A DNA stretch of 64,000 nucleotides. Origin: Microvirga sesbaniae (lineage in GTDB: Bacteria; Pseudomonadota; Alphaproteobacteria; Rhizobiales; Beijerinckiaceae). How positions within the stretch are numbered: the stretch's first letter is position 1; each line of letters opens with the position of its first letter. A program made the translations under genes and the position numbers. The stretch spans positions 62,001 to 126,000 of the forward strand of contig NZ_JAMXFJ010000014.1 of assembly GCF_025460805.1 (NCBI RefSeq). The letters run 5' to 3'. The notes beneath the pieces are model-generated. The model made no database searches. It was not told the DNA's origin and worked only from the letters and a program-made list of their open reading frames with translations. Of the stretch, positions 9,197 through 17,585 are shown piece after piece.

Positions 9197-9595
9197 ATGA
9201 ACCTTGCTGTCCCGGCTGCCCTCGGTCTTCTGTTCGCCTGCCTGTTGTGGGTCTGGATCCGGTCCTCTGCAAAGCACGCCATCAATCCACGAAATCTCTG
9301 CGTGATCGACGGCGACACCGTCTGGATTCTCGGGCCGGATCGATCCGTCGCGGAAAAGGTCCGGCTCCAGAACGTGAACGCGCCCGAACTCCGGCGCCCG
9401 CGCTCCCGCAGGGAGCTCAACAAGGCTGTTGCCGCGACTGAGTTCCTTCGGGATACAATCGAACGGGCTCGCTCCGCCACCATCCGCAGGAGGGGCAAGG
9501 ATCGATACGGGCGAACCCTCGCCCGTATCGCAATCGACGGCTCCGACCTGGGCCGCCTCCTTGTCCGCGCTGGCCATGCCAAACGCTGGACCTGA
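9197..9595 (+). CDS. Membrane-anchored thermonuclease-like (SNase) protein
   Basis: 132 aa, start ATG behind TGAGGAG, 8 nt after the previous stop. An N-terminal TM/signal anchor (about 3-21) is followed by a staphylococcal-nuclease domain: VIDGDTV (36-42), VRLQNVNAPE (55-64), DRYGRTLARI (102-111), RLLVRAGHAKRW near the end. The family's catalytic Arg, Glu and Arg correspond to R56, E64 and R106, all present, so an active Ca-dependent nuclease at the membrane or in the periplasm is plausible. Confidence 0.85.
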   Translation: MNLAVPAALGLLFACLLWVWIRSSAKHAINPRNLCVIDGDTVWILGPDRSVAEKVRLQNVNAPELRRPRSRRELNKAVAATEFLRDTIERARSATIRRRGKDRYGRTLARIAIDGSDLGRLLVRAGHAKRWT

Positions 9596-9609
9596 CCAGT
9601 TTCTTATCC

Positions 9610-10071
9610 CTACGCTGCAGCGGAGCGACGGCCGGCCTTCTTTGCGGGCTTCTTCCCCTGGGCACCGAGGCCCATGCTCTTGGCCATCTGGGAACGCTGC
9701 TGAGAATAATTCGGGGCGACCATCGGATAGTCGTGGGGCAGACCCCACTTGAGGCGGTATTCCTCCGGCGTCAGGCCCACTCCCCTCAGGTGCCGCTTCA
9801 GGGTCCGATACTGGCGGCCATCCTCCAGGCTGATCAGATAGTCCGGCGTGATTGTCTTTTTGATTGGCAGCCGCGGCTGCAGGGGCTCTGCCGTCTTGAT
9901 CTCCGCAGGACCACTCTGGATCGTGGCGAACGCCTTATGCACGTTCTCGATCAGCGTCGGAATGTCCTGCCGGACCAGGGAATTGTTCGCCACATAGGCA
10001 GTCACGACATCTGCCGTCATCTGAAGAAGGTCGTTGCTCGTCGATGCGGTGGCGACTTCAGGGGTGTTCAT
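9610..10071 (-). CDS. MucR/Ros-family transcriptional regulator
   Basis: 153 aa. The C-terminal half carries the Ros/MucR fold signature (SLEDGRQYRTLKRHL, then LTPEEYRLKWGLPHDYPMVA and PNYSQQR). The zinc-binding cysteines of classical Ros (CxxC) are absent: the matching positions read DYLISLEDG. Ros homologues that fold without zinc are known in rhizobia. The C-terminal tail is basic (KKPAKKAGRRS). Probably a global DNA-binding regulator; targets here unknown. Confidence 0.85.
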   Translation of the reverse strand: MNTPEVATASTSNDLLQMTADVVTAYVANNSLVRQDIPTLIENVHKAFATIQSGPAEIKTAEPLQPRLPIKKTITPDYLISLEDGRQYRTLKRHLRGVGLTPEEYRLKWGLPHDYPMVAPNYSQQRSQMAKSMGLGAQGKKPAKKAGRRSAAA

Positions 10072-10158
10072 AGAGATACTCTCTTCGGTTCTAAGCAGTC
10101 CGGAGGGTATAGGGGCGTGGTTCTGATAGGACCACCTTCAAAGGGATGCTCAGGCTGG

Positions 10159-10278
10159 AGCAAAAGGCTATTGGGATCTTCCATCAGCGTTTGTGTTCTA
10201 TCCGGGATCTGCTGTGTTCTTGGACTTGCGGTCAACGGACCAGTTCGGCACCTAAAATTGCGGGGCAGTTAAACCCCG
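10159..10278 (+). repeat. Imperfect direct repeat, copy 1
   Basis: Shares with copy 2 the blocks AAGGCTATTGG, GTTCTA, CGGGATCTGCTGTGTT, TTGG, GCGGTCAACG, ACCAGTT and a terminal TTAAACCCC/CTAAACCCC. The spacing is preserved, so this is a segmental duplication rather than chance. Confidence 0.7.
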
Positions 10279-10363
10279 GGAAGGCATTTATCTTCCAATT
10301 GGCTCTATTCCAAGCCGCATCGTTGATTTTTCAAGCGCGGCTCTGGAAGGATCGATCGGTTAG

Positions 10364-10480
10364 AGCAAGGCTATTGGCGTGTTCCAGTGGCGTTCGTGTT
10401 CTAGTCGGGATCTGCTGTGTTTTGGATTGGCGGTCAACGAACCAGTTTCAGGGCGAAAAATGGCGTCTATTCTAAACCCC
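10364..10480 (+). repeat. Imperfect direct repeat, copy 2
   Basis: Second copy, about 205 nt downstream of the first in the same orientation and ending in CTAAACCCCG. Neither copy carries a shared open frame, pointing to a regulatory or RNA element. Confidence 0.7.
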
Positions 10481-10640
10481 GTAAGGCGTTCAAATCGGTC
10501 GGAGAAATCCTCCTAATCTGTTGTTCTCTTTCTTCTTTGATGGCCTCGAAATCGGTTCAAAAGATCAGGAAAACCCCCGAAGGATGCTCAGGACAAGGCA
10601 GTCAGGCGGGAGTAGCTGATCCAACACGAGAGTAGAGTAC

Positions 10641-10886
10641 ATGATCGCGATCGACACGACCTCCCGGTATGGCACCGTCGCCCAGCTGCGCGACCGTTAC
10701 CGCCGCATGTATGAGCCGACCCACGGCGCTCTCAAGTCGATGAGCCTCAATCTCATTTCCAGCGAAAACCGGGCGACGCTCGTCCTCGGCTTCGCCTCCG
10801 CAGGGCAGGCTCGGAAGATGACCGCTGAAATTGCCTTCGATCCGGGCGAGACGACTGTTGCCAGCCTCGCCTCGCGCTGGCACTAG
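10641..10886 (+). CDS. Hypothetical protein, 81 aa
   Basis: Basic N-terminal helix (TVAQLRDRYRRMYEP) followed by alternating strands and an alanine-rich helix; no cysteines, no TM. ATG preceded by AGAGTAGAG, a weak Shine-Dalgarno. A GC-rich hairpin follows the stop. Not recognised. Confidence 0.55.
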   Translation: MIAIDTTSRYGTVAQLRDRYRRMYEPTHGALKSMSLNLISSENRATLVLGFASAGQARKMTAEIAFDPGETTVASLASRWH

Positions 10887-10897
10887 CCTCGGAACTA

Positions 10898-10917
10898 GGG
10901 GCCGCTCCGGCGGCCCC
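10898..10917 (+). terminator. GC-rich hairpin after the 81-aa gene
   Basis: Perfect 8-bp stem GGGGCCGC/GCGGCCCC with a 4-nt loop; no long T-run, so termination may be weak. Confidence 0.5.
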
Positions 10918-10956
10918 TGATTGCTTCGCAGCCATTTCCAATCCGAGACCTCCCGC

Positions 10957-11616
10957 ATGTTCGATAATCATTTTCTGCGTGATGCTGCCGGCCGCCTGGT
11001 CGTTCAGGCCTACATCGATGGCGCTTGCTCTGGGAATCCTGGTCCCGGCGGCTTCGGCGTCGTCATCCTGGATAGGCACGGCAATGCCCATTCCCTCTCC
11101 GGTTTCGGCGGCTCGCAGACAACGAACAACAAGATGGAGCTTTCGGCCGCCATCGCGCTGCTTGATCATTTTAAGGCGGAGGAGTGCAGCTTCACCATCC
11201 ATGCCGACAGCCAGTATGTGATCAAGGGCATCACGGAATGGATCGTCAATTGGAAGCGCAACAACTGGCGCAACGCCCAGAAGAAGCCGGTCGAAAACCA
11301 AGATCTCTGGCAGGAACTCGACCGCCTCGCGTCGAAGCAGCAGATCAAATGGCAGTGGGTCCGCGGCCATAACGGCAACCAGTACAATGAGATGGCCGAT
11401 CAGCTGGCCGTCAACGCTGGCCGCGGCACCGTCCTGGAGCCGGATTGGAGTGGCGCGGACGAACAAAAGCGCCCCTCGCCGCCGAAGATCCAGTTTCCGG
11501 TGAAATCGCCCGAGGAACAGATCATCGCGCAACTCGAACGAGCACTGGCGACAGGCTCACCCGCTGATCTCAGAGACGCCGCCCAGGCTGCCCTCGACCT
11601 CCTGAAATCCCGCTAA
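10957..11616 (+). CDS. rnhA: Ribonuclease HI with C-terminal extension
   Basis: Cleaves RNA in RNA-DNA hybrids. 219 aa from the ATG at 10957 (MFDNHF). Catalytic carboxylates are present: D21 (DGACSGNPG), E61 (KMEL), D84 (ADSQYV), D148 (MADQLA), and the handle region (NWKRNNWRNAQKKPV) is intact. Residues from about 160 on form a non-catalytic extension ending in a helical segment, longer than the ~155-aa housekeeping enzyme. No strong Shine-Dalgarno; an in-frame upstream ATG (10921) is less likely. Confidence 0.92.
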   Translation: MFDNHFLRDAAGRLVVQAYIDGACSGNPGPGGFGVVILDRHGNAHSLSGFGGSQTTNNKMELSAAIALLDHFKAEECSFTIHADSQYVIKGITEWIVNWKRNNWRNAQKKPVENQDLWQELDRLASKQQIKWQWVRGHNGNQYNEMADQLAVNAGRGTVLEPDWSGADEQKRPSPPKIQFPVKSPEEQIIAQLERALATGSPADLRDAAQAALDLLKSR

Positions 11617-11636
11617 CCGCACGCCCAAGGACAGTC

Positions 11637-12407
11637 ATGACGACGTATGCATCCCAGGCTCTGGTCTGGGCACGATCCCGCTCGCTTCAATCTCTGAAGG
11701 CTAAACTCGACGCCGCGCCCGTGCTGGCCGCCGTTGTGGCATTTCTCGTGTTGGCCTTTGTCGACCTAATCTTCGACACCTCGCTTGCTTTCGTCTTTAT
11801 GATCCTAACCGTGGTGCCGGCGGCGTACTACTTCGTCGCGGACCGGGTGCGACCGAGTCCCGTTCAGAAGCGCCTGGGGACTCTTGCAAGCTCCTCGTTC
11901 CAGAGGTTCGTGTCACTCGCCGAGATCACGGTCGAGCCGCCCCTCGTTCAGAAGAAAGCGGGTCTCCTCCTCATGATCGACCGGCGATCCCGCCAGGTTT
12001 CGGATCGTATGGAGGTTTACCGCCTCGTCCAGGAAGGATCGCTCAAGAACAAGTTCTTGGTGCCCTCGACCATCCGGTTTCATCGCGACGGCGTTGCTGA
12101 GATCGAGATCAGCCGCAATGACCTGATCCCAGTAAGGATCAGAATTGACCTTCGGCGCGGCTTCAATCGGGTCACCCTCCGGGAGACGGTACCCGACGAA
12201 ACGAATCCGTACGTGAACCAGGTCCGCCGATACCTCTTGGACATCCCGCTCGACAGCATCGCCGAGATCCGGAAGGCGAGGATAAAGATCGCCCAGTTCC
12301 TCAAGGTCGACACCTGTCCAGCAGAAGAGCGTCCCAACAGGACTGCAGCGATGGCTTTCGCCAACGACCGGCTCGATACCCGCAAGAAGGAGCTTTTCGG
12401 CGAATGA
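11637..12407 (+). CDS. Unknown membrane protein with cytosolic domain
   Basis: 256 aa, ATG behind AAGGACAGTC. Two adjacent TM helices (about 29-47 and 50-68) form a hairpin that anchors a ~185-residue mixed alpha/beta cytosolic domain rich in Arg. Not recognised. Its stop overlaps the next small gene by ATGA, indicating coupled translation. Confidence 0.65.
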   Translation: MTTYASQALVWARSRSLQSLKAKLDAAPVLAAVVAFLVLAFVDLIFDTSLAFVFMILTVVPAAYYFVADRVRPSPVQKRLGTLASSSFQRFVSLAEITVEPPLVQKKAGLLLMIDRRSRQVSDRMEVYRLVQEGSLKNKFLVPSTIRFHRDGVAEIEISRNDLIPVRIRIDLRRGFNRVTLRETVPDETNPYVNQVRRYLLDIPLDSIAEIRKARIKIAQFLKVDTCPAEERPNRTAAMAFANDRLDTRKKELFGE

Positions 12408-12529
12408 CTGATGGCAAACTCATCACGCGCGAGGAAGGGAGGTTCCTCGTTTCTCTGCTCCTGTTCATGCCTTCCTGCGCCGCCGTGACGGTCGCACTTG
12501 TTGCGCTTATCGGCCTCTTGGTCGACTAA
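12404..12529 (+). CDS. 41-aa single-TM micro-protein
   Basis: Starts at the ATGA overlap with the preceding membrane-protein gene. A polar N-terminus (MTDGKLITREEGR) is followed by one long hydrophobic segment to the end (FLVSLLLFMPSCAAV...). The overlap plus composition support it as a real translated partner of the upstream membrane protein. Function unknown. Confidence 0.55.
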   Translation: MTDGKLITREEGRFLVSLLLFMPSCAAVTVALVALIGLLVD

Positions 12530-12538
12530 CCCCCTCAG

Positions 12539-12931
12539 ATGTCCGAAAGACCATCCATGATCAGTCCGCAGTCCATCCACTCCGCCGAAGCAGTTCTCGA
12601 AGCACTCGCAGGCACAACTCGCGCCGGTCTCGCCATCGAAACGTACGAGCGCACGGCTGGAATGGTCGGCGACACGGGTATCCAGATCTGGCACCTGATC
12701 CTGTCCCTCATGGATCTATGTGAGGCCCAGGGATCGCATTTCGATGTGCTCCTCCAGAAGGCCCAAAGGGCGTTCGCCAACGACATGGCAGGTAAGCCCG
12801 ATACCCAGGTTCAATTTTTGCTCTTCGACCTCATGGCCCTTTGCAAATCAAAGGACATTGATTTCGCCGAAATCATTTCAAACGTCCGGGCCGAGCGCCC
12901 GATCATCAACGGAGATCCTACCGATGCTTGA
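12539..12931 (+). CDS. Hypothetical protein, 130 aa
   Basis: Mostly helical, acidic, no TM. Two in-frame ATGs (12539 and 12557) are possible. Nine bases after the micro-protein stop, and its own stop lies inside the next gene, so it is part of a tightly packed + strand operon. Not recognised. Confidence 0.55.
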   Translation: MSERPSMISPQSIHSAEAVLEALAGTTRAGLAIETYERTAGMVGDTGIQIWHLILSLMDLCEAQGSHFDVLLQKAQRAFANDMAGKPDTQVQFLLFDLMALCKSKDIDFAEIISNVRAERPIINGDPTDA

Positions 12932-13244
12932 TCGACAGCAAGCGCGTTCTGAGATTTTGGAGGCCGTTCGGGAGATGGCCAGGGAATACCCGCAGGCCGA
13001 ATACGGTACCGCGCGTGAGCAGTCCGGGCTACTTGGCCGCATCAAGCGGATCTGCGAGAACATCATGCCTACCGCTCGCCTGTGCTGGGAGTTTGTTGGG
13101 TTAGATCGTTCAAAGCTGGTCGACGAGTTCACCTTCACCCAGGAGGACCTGAGGAAGGCCAGCCCTGGCAAGCTGTACCCGCATCAGGAGAAGGCCTTAA
13201 AGGCGCTTCGGCAGACCAGCCAAACCATCCTTCAGGTCCGGTAA
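12924..13244 (+). CDS. Hypothetical protein, 106 aa
   Basis: Start ATG at 12924 with GGAG 9 nt upstream, overlapping the previous gene by 8 nt. Helical, with charged N-terminal half. Not recognised. Confidence 0.55.
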   Translation: MLDRQQARSEILEAVREMAREYPQAEYGTAREQSGLLGRIKRICENIMPTARLCWEFVGLDRSKLVDEFTFTQEDLRKASPGKLYPHQEKALKALRQTSQTILQVR

Positions 13245-13254
13245 GTCTCCCGGA

Positions 13255-13656
13255 TTAAGGGATGCAGAACCATTGCATCCGGGTGACCTTGTCCTTCCAG
13301 ATGTAAGTCCACGTCAGAATGCTCGTGCCGGTGTTGAAGTAGAAGGCATGCGGGAAACCGGCCCTCACACCAGCCCCGAATACTCCGGTAGCGTCCTTCC
13401 TGACCAAGAAGCTATCGCCCTTCGGGTCGAAGACATCGCCCTTCTTGGTCCCGAAGCTCCATTCCGGTTCGCCTGGGCTGTAGCGCGAATACATATGCAC
13501 TTCGTGGGCATTCTCATTGATGACGAAGCGATCAACCGAACCCATGCGCTCTGCCTCGACAGGATCGCTAATCAGTGCACAGCCGAGCGTCAGCGCCGAG
13601 ACGGGGCCGCCTGCAAATCCCAAAAAAGCAGCCAAGAAGAAGCACTTCGAATTCAT
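13255..13656 (-). CDS. Hypothetical secreted protein, 133 aa
   Basis: Clear signal peptide (MNSKCFFLAAFLGFAGGPVSA). The mature part is beta-rich with two cysteines (GCALIS and WFCIP at the very end) that could pair. Convergent with the + strand operon, ending 10 nt from it. Not recognised. Confidence 0.65.
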   Translation of the reverse strand: MNSKCFFLAAFLGFAGGPVSALTLGCALISDPVEAERMGSVDRFVINENAHEVHMYSRYSPGEPEWSFGTKKGDVFDPKGDSFLVRKDATGVFGAGVRAGFPHAFYFNTGTSILTWTYIWKDKVTRMQWFCIP

Positions 13657-13803
13657 ACTCTCGTCCCGTTATCGCTGAAGCCGTCGCCGTCTCAGAAATC
13701 CTTTGTCTACCAAACGGGTTCCTTACACAATCCGGCTCCGCTCTCTGGGGCTTCAAGGCCTTGATTGTTAACACCACTTGTTCCAACCCCGACAGAGCAC
13801 CCG

Positions 13804-14199
13804 ATGAACACCACAACCGATCTTCCCACTGGCGAAGTGCGAGCCTATTGCGACCTTCATCGGCGCTGCAGCTCCCTCAAAGCAATGACCGGTGAGAAAA
13901 AGGGGAAGGTGGTCGCGAAGCCAAAACAGGTTGTACTTCAGGACGTACGCTTCGAGGTGAGCCAGGCAGGCCTCCGCCGGACCCGCGAGGAAAATGTCCG
14001 AAGCGTACATGCGTTCGCTCGGGGGCATGTCCGTGACCAGGACGTTGCTGCCGTGCGTGATCATCCGGATGCCGTCCAAATCCGATACAACCCGCACAAG
14101 TTCGACACCTTCGTCCGTGCCGATACTCTAGAGCCCGTCGCAACCGCCCAGGTGTTCGCAATTGACGGCAAGCTCTCGTACGCCCTCGGCGTTGCCTGA
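13804..14199 (+). CDS. Hypothetical protein, 131 aa
   Basis: Start at the ATG at 13804 (MNTTTDLPTG), although no good Shine-Dalgarno is visible. The C-terminal part (VQIRYNPHKFDTFVRADT...) reads as a small beta domain and vaguely resembles the beta-barrel of Mu-type transposases, too weakly to assign. Same direction as, and about 40 nt before, the methyltransferase. Confidence 0.5.
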   Translation: MNTTTDLPTGEVRAYCDLHRRCSSLKAMTGEKKGKVVAKPKQVVLQDVRFEVSQAGLRRTREENVRSVHAFARGHVRDQDVAAVRDHPDAVQIRYNPHKFDTFVRADTLEPVATAQVFAIDGKLSYALGVA

Positions 14200-14241
14200 T
14201 CCCATCGCCCTTTCGACATCAGTTCATCGCTGGAGTACCCC

Positions 14242-15339
14242 ATGAACGCTCGTTCGCCTGTTCTGGTGACAGAGGCCGACATCCTCCAAGCCTTGCCGGT
14301 CTTGACCTATGATGAGATCCGAGCTGCCTCAGGATGGAGCCGGGGCAAGATTTACAATCTTGCTTTGAAGCATAATGCCCGCAAGACCGAGGCCCGTATC
14401 CGTGAGCGGGTTACGGAGCGCAAAGCCCGCCAGCTCGAGAGCCTCGCTGCCCTCATCGATACCACCGCAAAGGCGGATGTTCTCGATTATCTGGACTCCT
14501 TACCTGACGGAGCGGCTCGCCTGATTCTGAGCTCAATTCCCTATAATGTCGGGAAAAGATACGGTGATGGAGCTTCTGCGGACCAGATGGCCTTCGTCTA
14601 TTTCATGGGCTGGACAATGCAGGTCATCTCAGAATGCGCCCGCATCCTAAAGGACGGCGGCACCCTGTTCCTTCAAGTCGGATCGACCCGAGACGAAACG
14701 GGAGGCCTTGCCCCACTCGATGCGCTCCTGTTCGAACCGCTGAAGAAGACTGGCCTTACATTTCAGTCCAGGGTGATTTGGACACAGCCGCACGGTCTCA
14801 CGCCCCGCGGCCGCTTGGCGGAGCGTCATGAGACTGCTCTAGTATTCTCGAAGGGGCCGAGCCCTGTTTTCAACCCGACACCGGCTCGGAAGCCGCAAAA
14901 AGGGCCAGGCAAGCGGGCTTTTAAAGGGAAGCACAAAGGAAAACTCTCTTCCCACCCATTAGGTGCCTGGCCGTCTAATGTTTGGGACGATATCGGCAAT
15001 GTCGGCCACAATCATCCTGAACGGACCGGCCATCCCGCGCAGTTTCCCTTAGAACTCGCCCGCCGGGCGGTCCTCGTCTATTCGATGCCCGGGGATCTCA
15101 TCATCGACCCTTTCTCCGGATCGGGGACAACCCATGTCGCCTGCCGTGAGACGGGACGGAGCTTTTCCGGGTGCGACCTATTCTATGAGGACCTTAGGGC
15201 AAAGCGCCTCGCATCGGTGGAGCCGGATCTCGTCTCACACCTCCCTGGCGTCTCCGACGAGACGCTTGCCGTCTGGCAGGCGGAGGCTCGCCGCGTCGAT
15301 GCGCCGGCCCAGACCAACCTTCTCGACTTTCTCCCCTAA
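14242..15339 (+). CDS. Beta-class DNA methyltransferase (N4-C or N6-A)
   Basis: 365 aa, ATG behind GGAGTACCCC. Residues ~20-60 form a helix-turn-helix-like start (TYDEIRAASGWSRGKIYNL). The catalytic motif IV comes before the AdoMet motif, the order of the beta class: SIPYN at 98-102, DPFSGSGTT at 289-297. Motif IV is normally (D/S)PPY; here the first proline is isoleucine, closest to the SPPY of N4-cytosine enzymes. No restriction partner is adjacent, suggesting an orphan, regulatory or self-protection role. Confidence 0.85.
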   Translation: MNARSPVLVTEADILQALPVLTYDEIRAASGWSRGKIYNLALKHNARKTEARIRERVTERKARQLESLAALIDTTAKADVLDYLDSLPDGAARLILSSIPYNVGKRYGDGASADQMAFVYFMGWTMQVISECARILKDGGTLFLQVGSTRDETGGLAPLDALLFEPLKKTGLTFQSRVIWTQPHGLTPRGRLAERHETALVFSKGPSPVFNPTPARKPQKGPGKRAFKGKHKGKLSSHPLGAWPSNVWDDIGNVGHNHPERTGHPAQFPLELARRAVLVYSMPGDLIIDPFSGSGTTHVACRETGRSFSGCDLFYEDLRAKRLASVEPDLVSHLPGVSDETLAVWQAEARRVDAPAQTNLLDFLP

Positions 15340-15352
15340 TGAGGGCCGACCG

Positions 15353-15640
15353 ATGAGACGCCACATCAAGCTCACCGAGCTTACGCATATTCCGACTCCG
15401 AAGTCGGATACCTACGGCCCAGTCCTGATGGAGCAGGCCCGGACCGCGCAAGTAAAAAAGAACCTTCGCTGGGACAATGCCCTAGGCATCCTCAGGGATG
15501 ACGACATTGGCATGAGAGCGCGGTTCGTAAACCAGTCCGATCACGAACCGCATGACAATGAGGAAGACGTCATGCAGTGGGTCTTTGCCTCATCCATCAA
15601 GAACTCGGCGAGCCGGATCAGCCGCGGCTTTGAACCCTAG
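15353..15640 (+). CDS. Hypothetical protein, 95 aa
   Basis: ATG at 15353, 13 nt after the methyltransferase stop, so probably co-transcribed with it. Basic N-terminus, acidic middle (DHEPHDNEEDV). Not recognised. Confidence 0.55.
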   Translation: MRRHIKLTELTHIPTPKSDTYGPVLMEQARTAQVKKNLRWDNALGILRDDDIGMRARFVNQSDHEPHDNEEDVMQWVFASSIKNSASRISRGFEP

Positions 15641-15722
15641 CGGATAACCGCGGCTTAAGGCATTCACGCTACATAGTTCATTGAACGCCCGGTTTCGGAC
15701 TGAGCAAACCTCCTAGCGATCG

Positions 15723-16556
15723 ATGCCGCTCTACCTCAACACGCTCTTCGCCCAAGCTAATGTCCCGCCCTCGGACATTCGTCTTCTGAGGCACAAAGAC
15801 CCTCGCTCGGCCAGAGGGCGGACGCCGTACGAGCTATGGAGGGACGATAGGCCTGCCTTCGAGCTGTACCAGGGCACTCAGAGCTTTGGAAATAGGCCGA
15901 AGCTGCAGACAGGCTATTGGGCATCCTTCGTGGTCACTCCGGCCGGGGAAACTCTCCTCGCCGGTTTTTACCGATGCCGCTATTTAGGACCCTCCACGGG
16001 GGACCGAGTTTGGCCCCATGCCGACGGGATCGATCTTGCCGGCACCTGCGACATCTACGATCTCGCTCTGGAGGAGCAACTCAACGACCTCGCCGGCCGC
16101 CTCGTGATTGATTGGGGCGCCTCAGAACGCGCCTGGATCCAGCGGGCCGACAATCAGAACAAGGCCGTTCTTGAAATCCGGGCAGCATTCCAAGAGCCTG
16201 AGTTTCCCGGGTTCGGCCGCTTCCTTTCACCCCTCTCGACGCTCGAAGGACTCCCGCTCTCCTGGCGGACTGCCCTTTCGAACTCCCGCGGGGTTTATCT
16301 CCTGACTTGTCCCAAGACCAAGGAGCAATATGTCGGCGCGGCCTATGGCGAAAGTGGGTTCTACGGCCGCTGGCTCGCCTACGTTAACGGCGGCCACGGC
16401 GGTAACGTTGCCCTCCGGAGCCGAGATCCCAGCGACTACCAGGTTTCCATTCTAGAAGTCGCCGGCTCTGCCAGCACGGTCGAGAACATCATCGGTATGG
16501 AAGATCTCTGGAAACGCAAGCTCCAAAGCCGAGAAATGGGCCTGAACCGGAATTAG
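15723..16556 (+). CDS. GIY-YIG nuclease family protein
   Basis: 277 aa. The C-terminal 90 residues carry the GIY-YIG layout: GVYLLT (190-195), YVGAAYG (203-209), catalytic-type R216 (FYGRW), E260 (GMEDLWKRKL) and a terminal Asn (GLNRN). The N-terminal ~180 residues are a separate unknown domain. Such fusions are common as stand-alone endonucleases in accessory DNA. The active-site residues look complete. Confidence 0.82.
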   Translation: MPLYLNTLFAQANVPPSDIRLLRHKDPRSARGRTPYELWRDDRPAFELYQGTQSFGNRPKLQTGYWASFVVTPAGETLLAGFYRCRYLGPSTGDRVWPHADGIDLAGTCDIYDLALEEQLNDLAGRLVIDWGASERAWIQRADNQNKAVLEIRAAFQEPEFPGFGRFLSPLSTLEGLPLSWRTALSNSRGVYLLTCPKTKEQYVGAAYGESGFYGRWLAYVNGGHGGNVALRSRDPSDYQVSILEVAGSASTVENIIGMEDLWKRKLQSREMGLNRN

Positions 16557-16658
16557 GCCATTCATTATTTCGAATTAAATTGCTTGCAGACGAATTGTTA
16601 AAGCGGAGATCAGAGCAAGGGATCGAATTCGATCTTTTGGAAAACCCCAGGAACTTCG

Positions 16659-17210
16659 ATGATTCGAGAAATTCGCGGCAATGCTCTTCAGACCGAGGCG
16701 ATGATCATCGGTCAGGGCACAAATTGCATCGGCGCAATGGGCAAGGGCTTCGCCGAGGCCATTGCCGACACCTGGCCCCACGTCAAACGCGAGTTCAAGC
16801 GGCTCCATAGCTCGGTGCCGACCGTCCGCGGCACTCGTCCGAACACGTCCGTTGCTCCCTCACTGCTTGGTACCGTTCAGTTCGTCGGCGTGACCGAGGT
16901 GGGACTCCGCCGGCGGCTGCGCCCTAATCTGGCGGCCATCGCCAACCTTTTCATCCAGTTAGAAGTCGGTACCGACCGCCGCCGCGTCGAATACGACGCC
17001 GTGCGCTCCTCGCTCACCTCGGCCCGGGATCAGATGCTGGCAGGCATCATTCTGGATTCGCGCCGTCCTGATGAGGTCATTCACCCGACGTCACTCGCCC
17101 TCCCCCGGATTGGCGCCGGACTTTCTGGCGGCGACTGGCCGATGATCAGGGCCATCATCGATGAGGTCTTCCGAGCCTCCCCGATCGACGTCACGATCTA
17201 CGTGCAATAA
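16659..17210 (+). CDS. Macro domain protein
   Basis: 183 aa. N-terminal strand-loop with GQGTNCIGAMGKGFAEAI and the later LPRIGAGLSGGDW give the ADP-ribose-binding loops of macro domains (Appr-1-p processing type). It may bind or remove ADP-ribose from proteins or nucleic acids. A leader-like AAACCCC is at 16641-16648 with AGGAA before the ATG. The neighbourhood of nucleases suggests a repair or conflict role. Confidence 0.85.
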   Translation: MIREIRGNALQTEAMIIGQGTNCIGAMGKGFAEAIADTWPHVKREFKRLHSSVPTVRGTRPNTSVAPSLLGTVQFVGVTEVGLRRRLRPNLAAIANLFIQLEVGTDRRRVEYDAVRSSLTSARDQMLAGIILDSRRPDEVIHPTSLALPRIGAGLSGGDWPMIRAIIDEVFRASPIDVTIYVQ

Positions 17211-17224
17211 GGAGCCGACAGCTG

Positions 17225-17563
17225 ATGCCCGTCCAAGCCGCTGCAGCCCTTAGCCGTCAGTCTCGCCACGACCGTCGGATCGGCCGTGCTGAGGCAGTCA
17301 TCCCACACGGGGATTACTGCTACCGCATCACCAGCGTCGCCACAGGGGCAGACGGAGCGCCGTCCCTGAAAACCCAGTGCTGTCCGTACTGGAAGGGCCG
17401 AAAGGATCGACCCGAGCAACGCTTTGGATACTGCCGCCTCCTTAAGGTTGGGGACTACACCCATGGCCGCACGCCCGATGGGAAGCCGCGTGCCACCTCG
17501 CTCCTCTGGGACCAAGTCAAAGAGTGCGGCCTCAATTCCGAGCCGGTCGCCATCAGCAGCTAA
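17225..17563 (+). CDS. Hypothetical Cys-containing protein, 112 aa
   Basis: ATG behind AAGGAG, 14 nt after the macro gene. Cysteines in YCYRI, CCPYW, YCRLL and ECG could bind a metal; arginine-rich N-terminus. Not recognised. Confidence 0.6.
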   Translation: MPVQAAAALSRQSRHDRRIGRAEAVIPHGDYCYRITSVATGADGAPSLKTQCCPYWKGRKDRPEQRFGYCRLLKVGDYTHGRTPDGKPRATSLLWDQVKECGLNSEPVAISS

Positions 17564-17585
17564 CCGCTTACAGAAAGTTTGACCC

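Larger units (their letters stand above)
10072..10640. other. Gene-free stretch with a diverged direct duplication
   Basis: About 570 bp between mucR and a small gene. Contains two imperfect ~118-nt direct repeats (listed separately) and, at 10571-10578, an AACCCCCG leader-like element followed by GGATGCTCAGG. The latter opens an 11-codon frame (10584-10619, MLRTRQSGGSS) too short to call. The first repeat also begins just after AGGGATGCTCAGG. No convincing protein gene. Confidence 0.55.
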
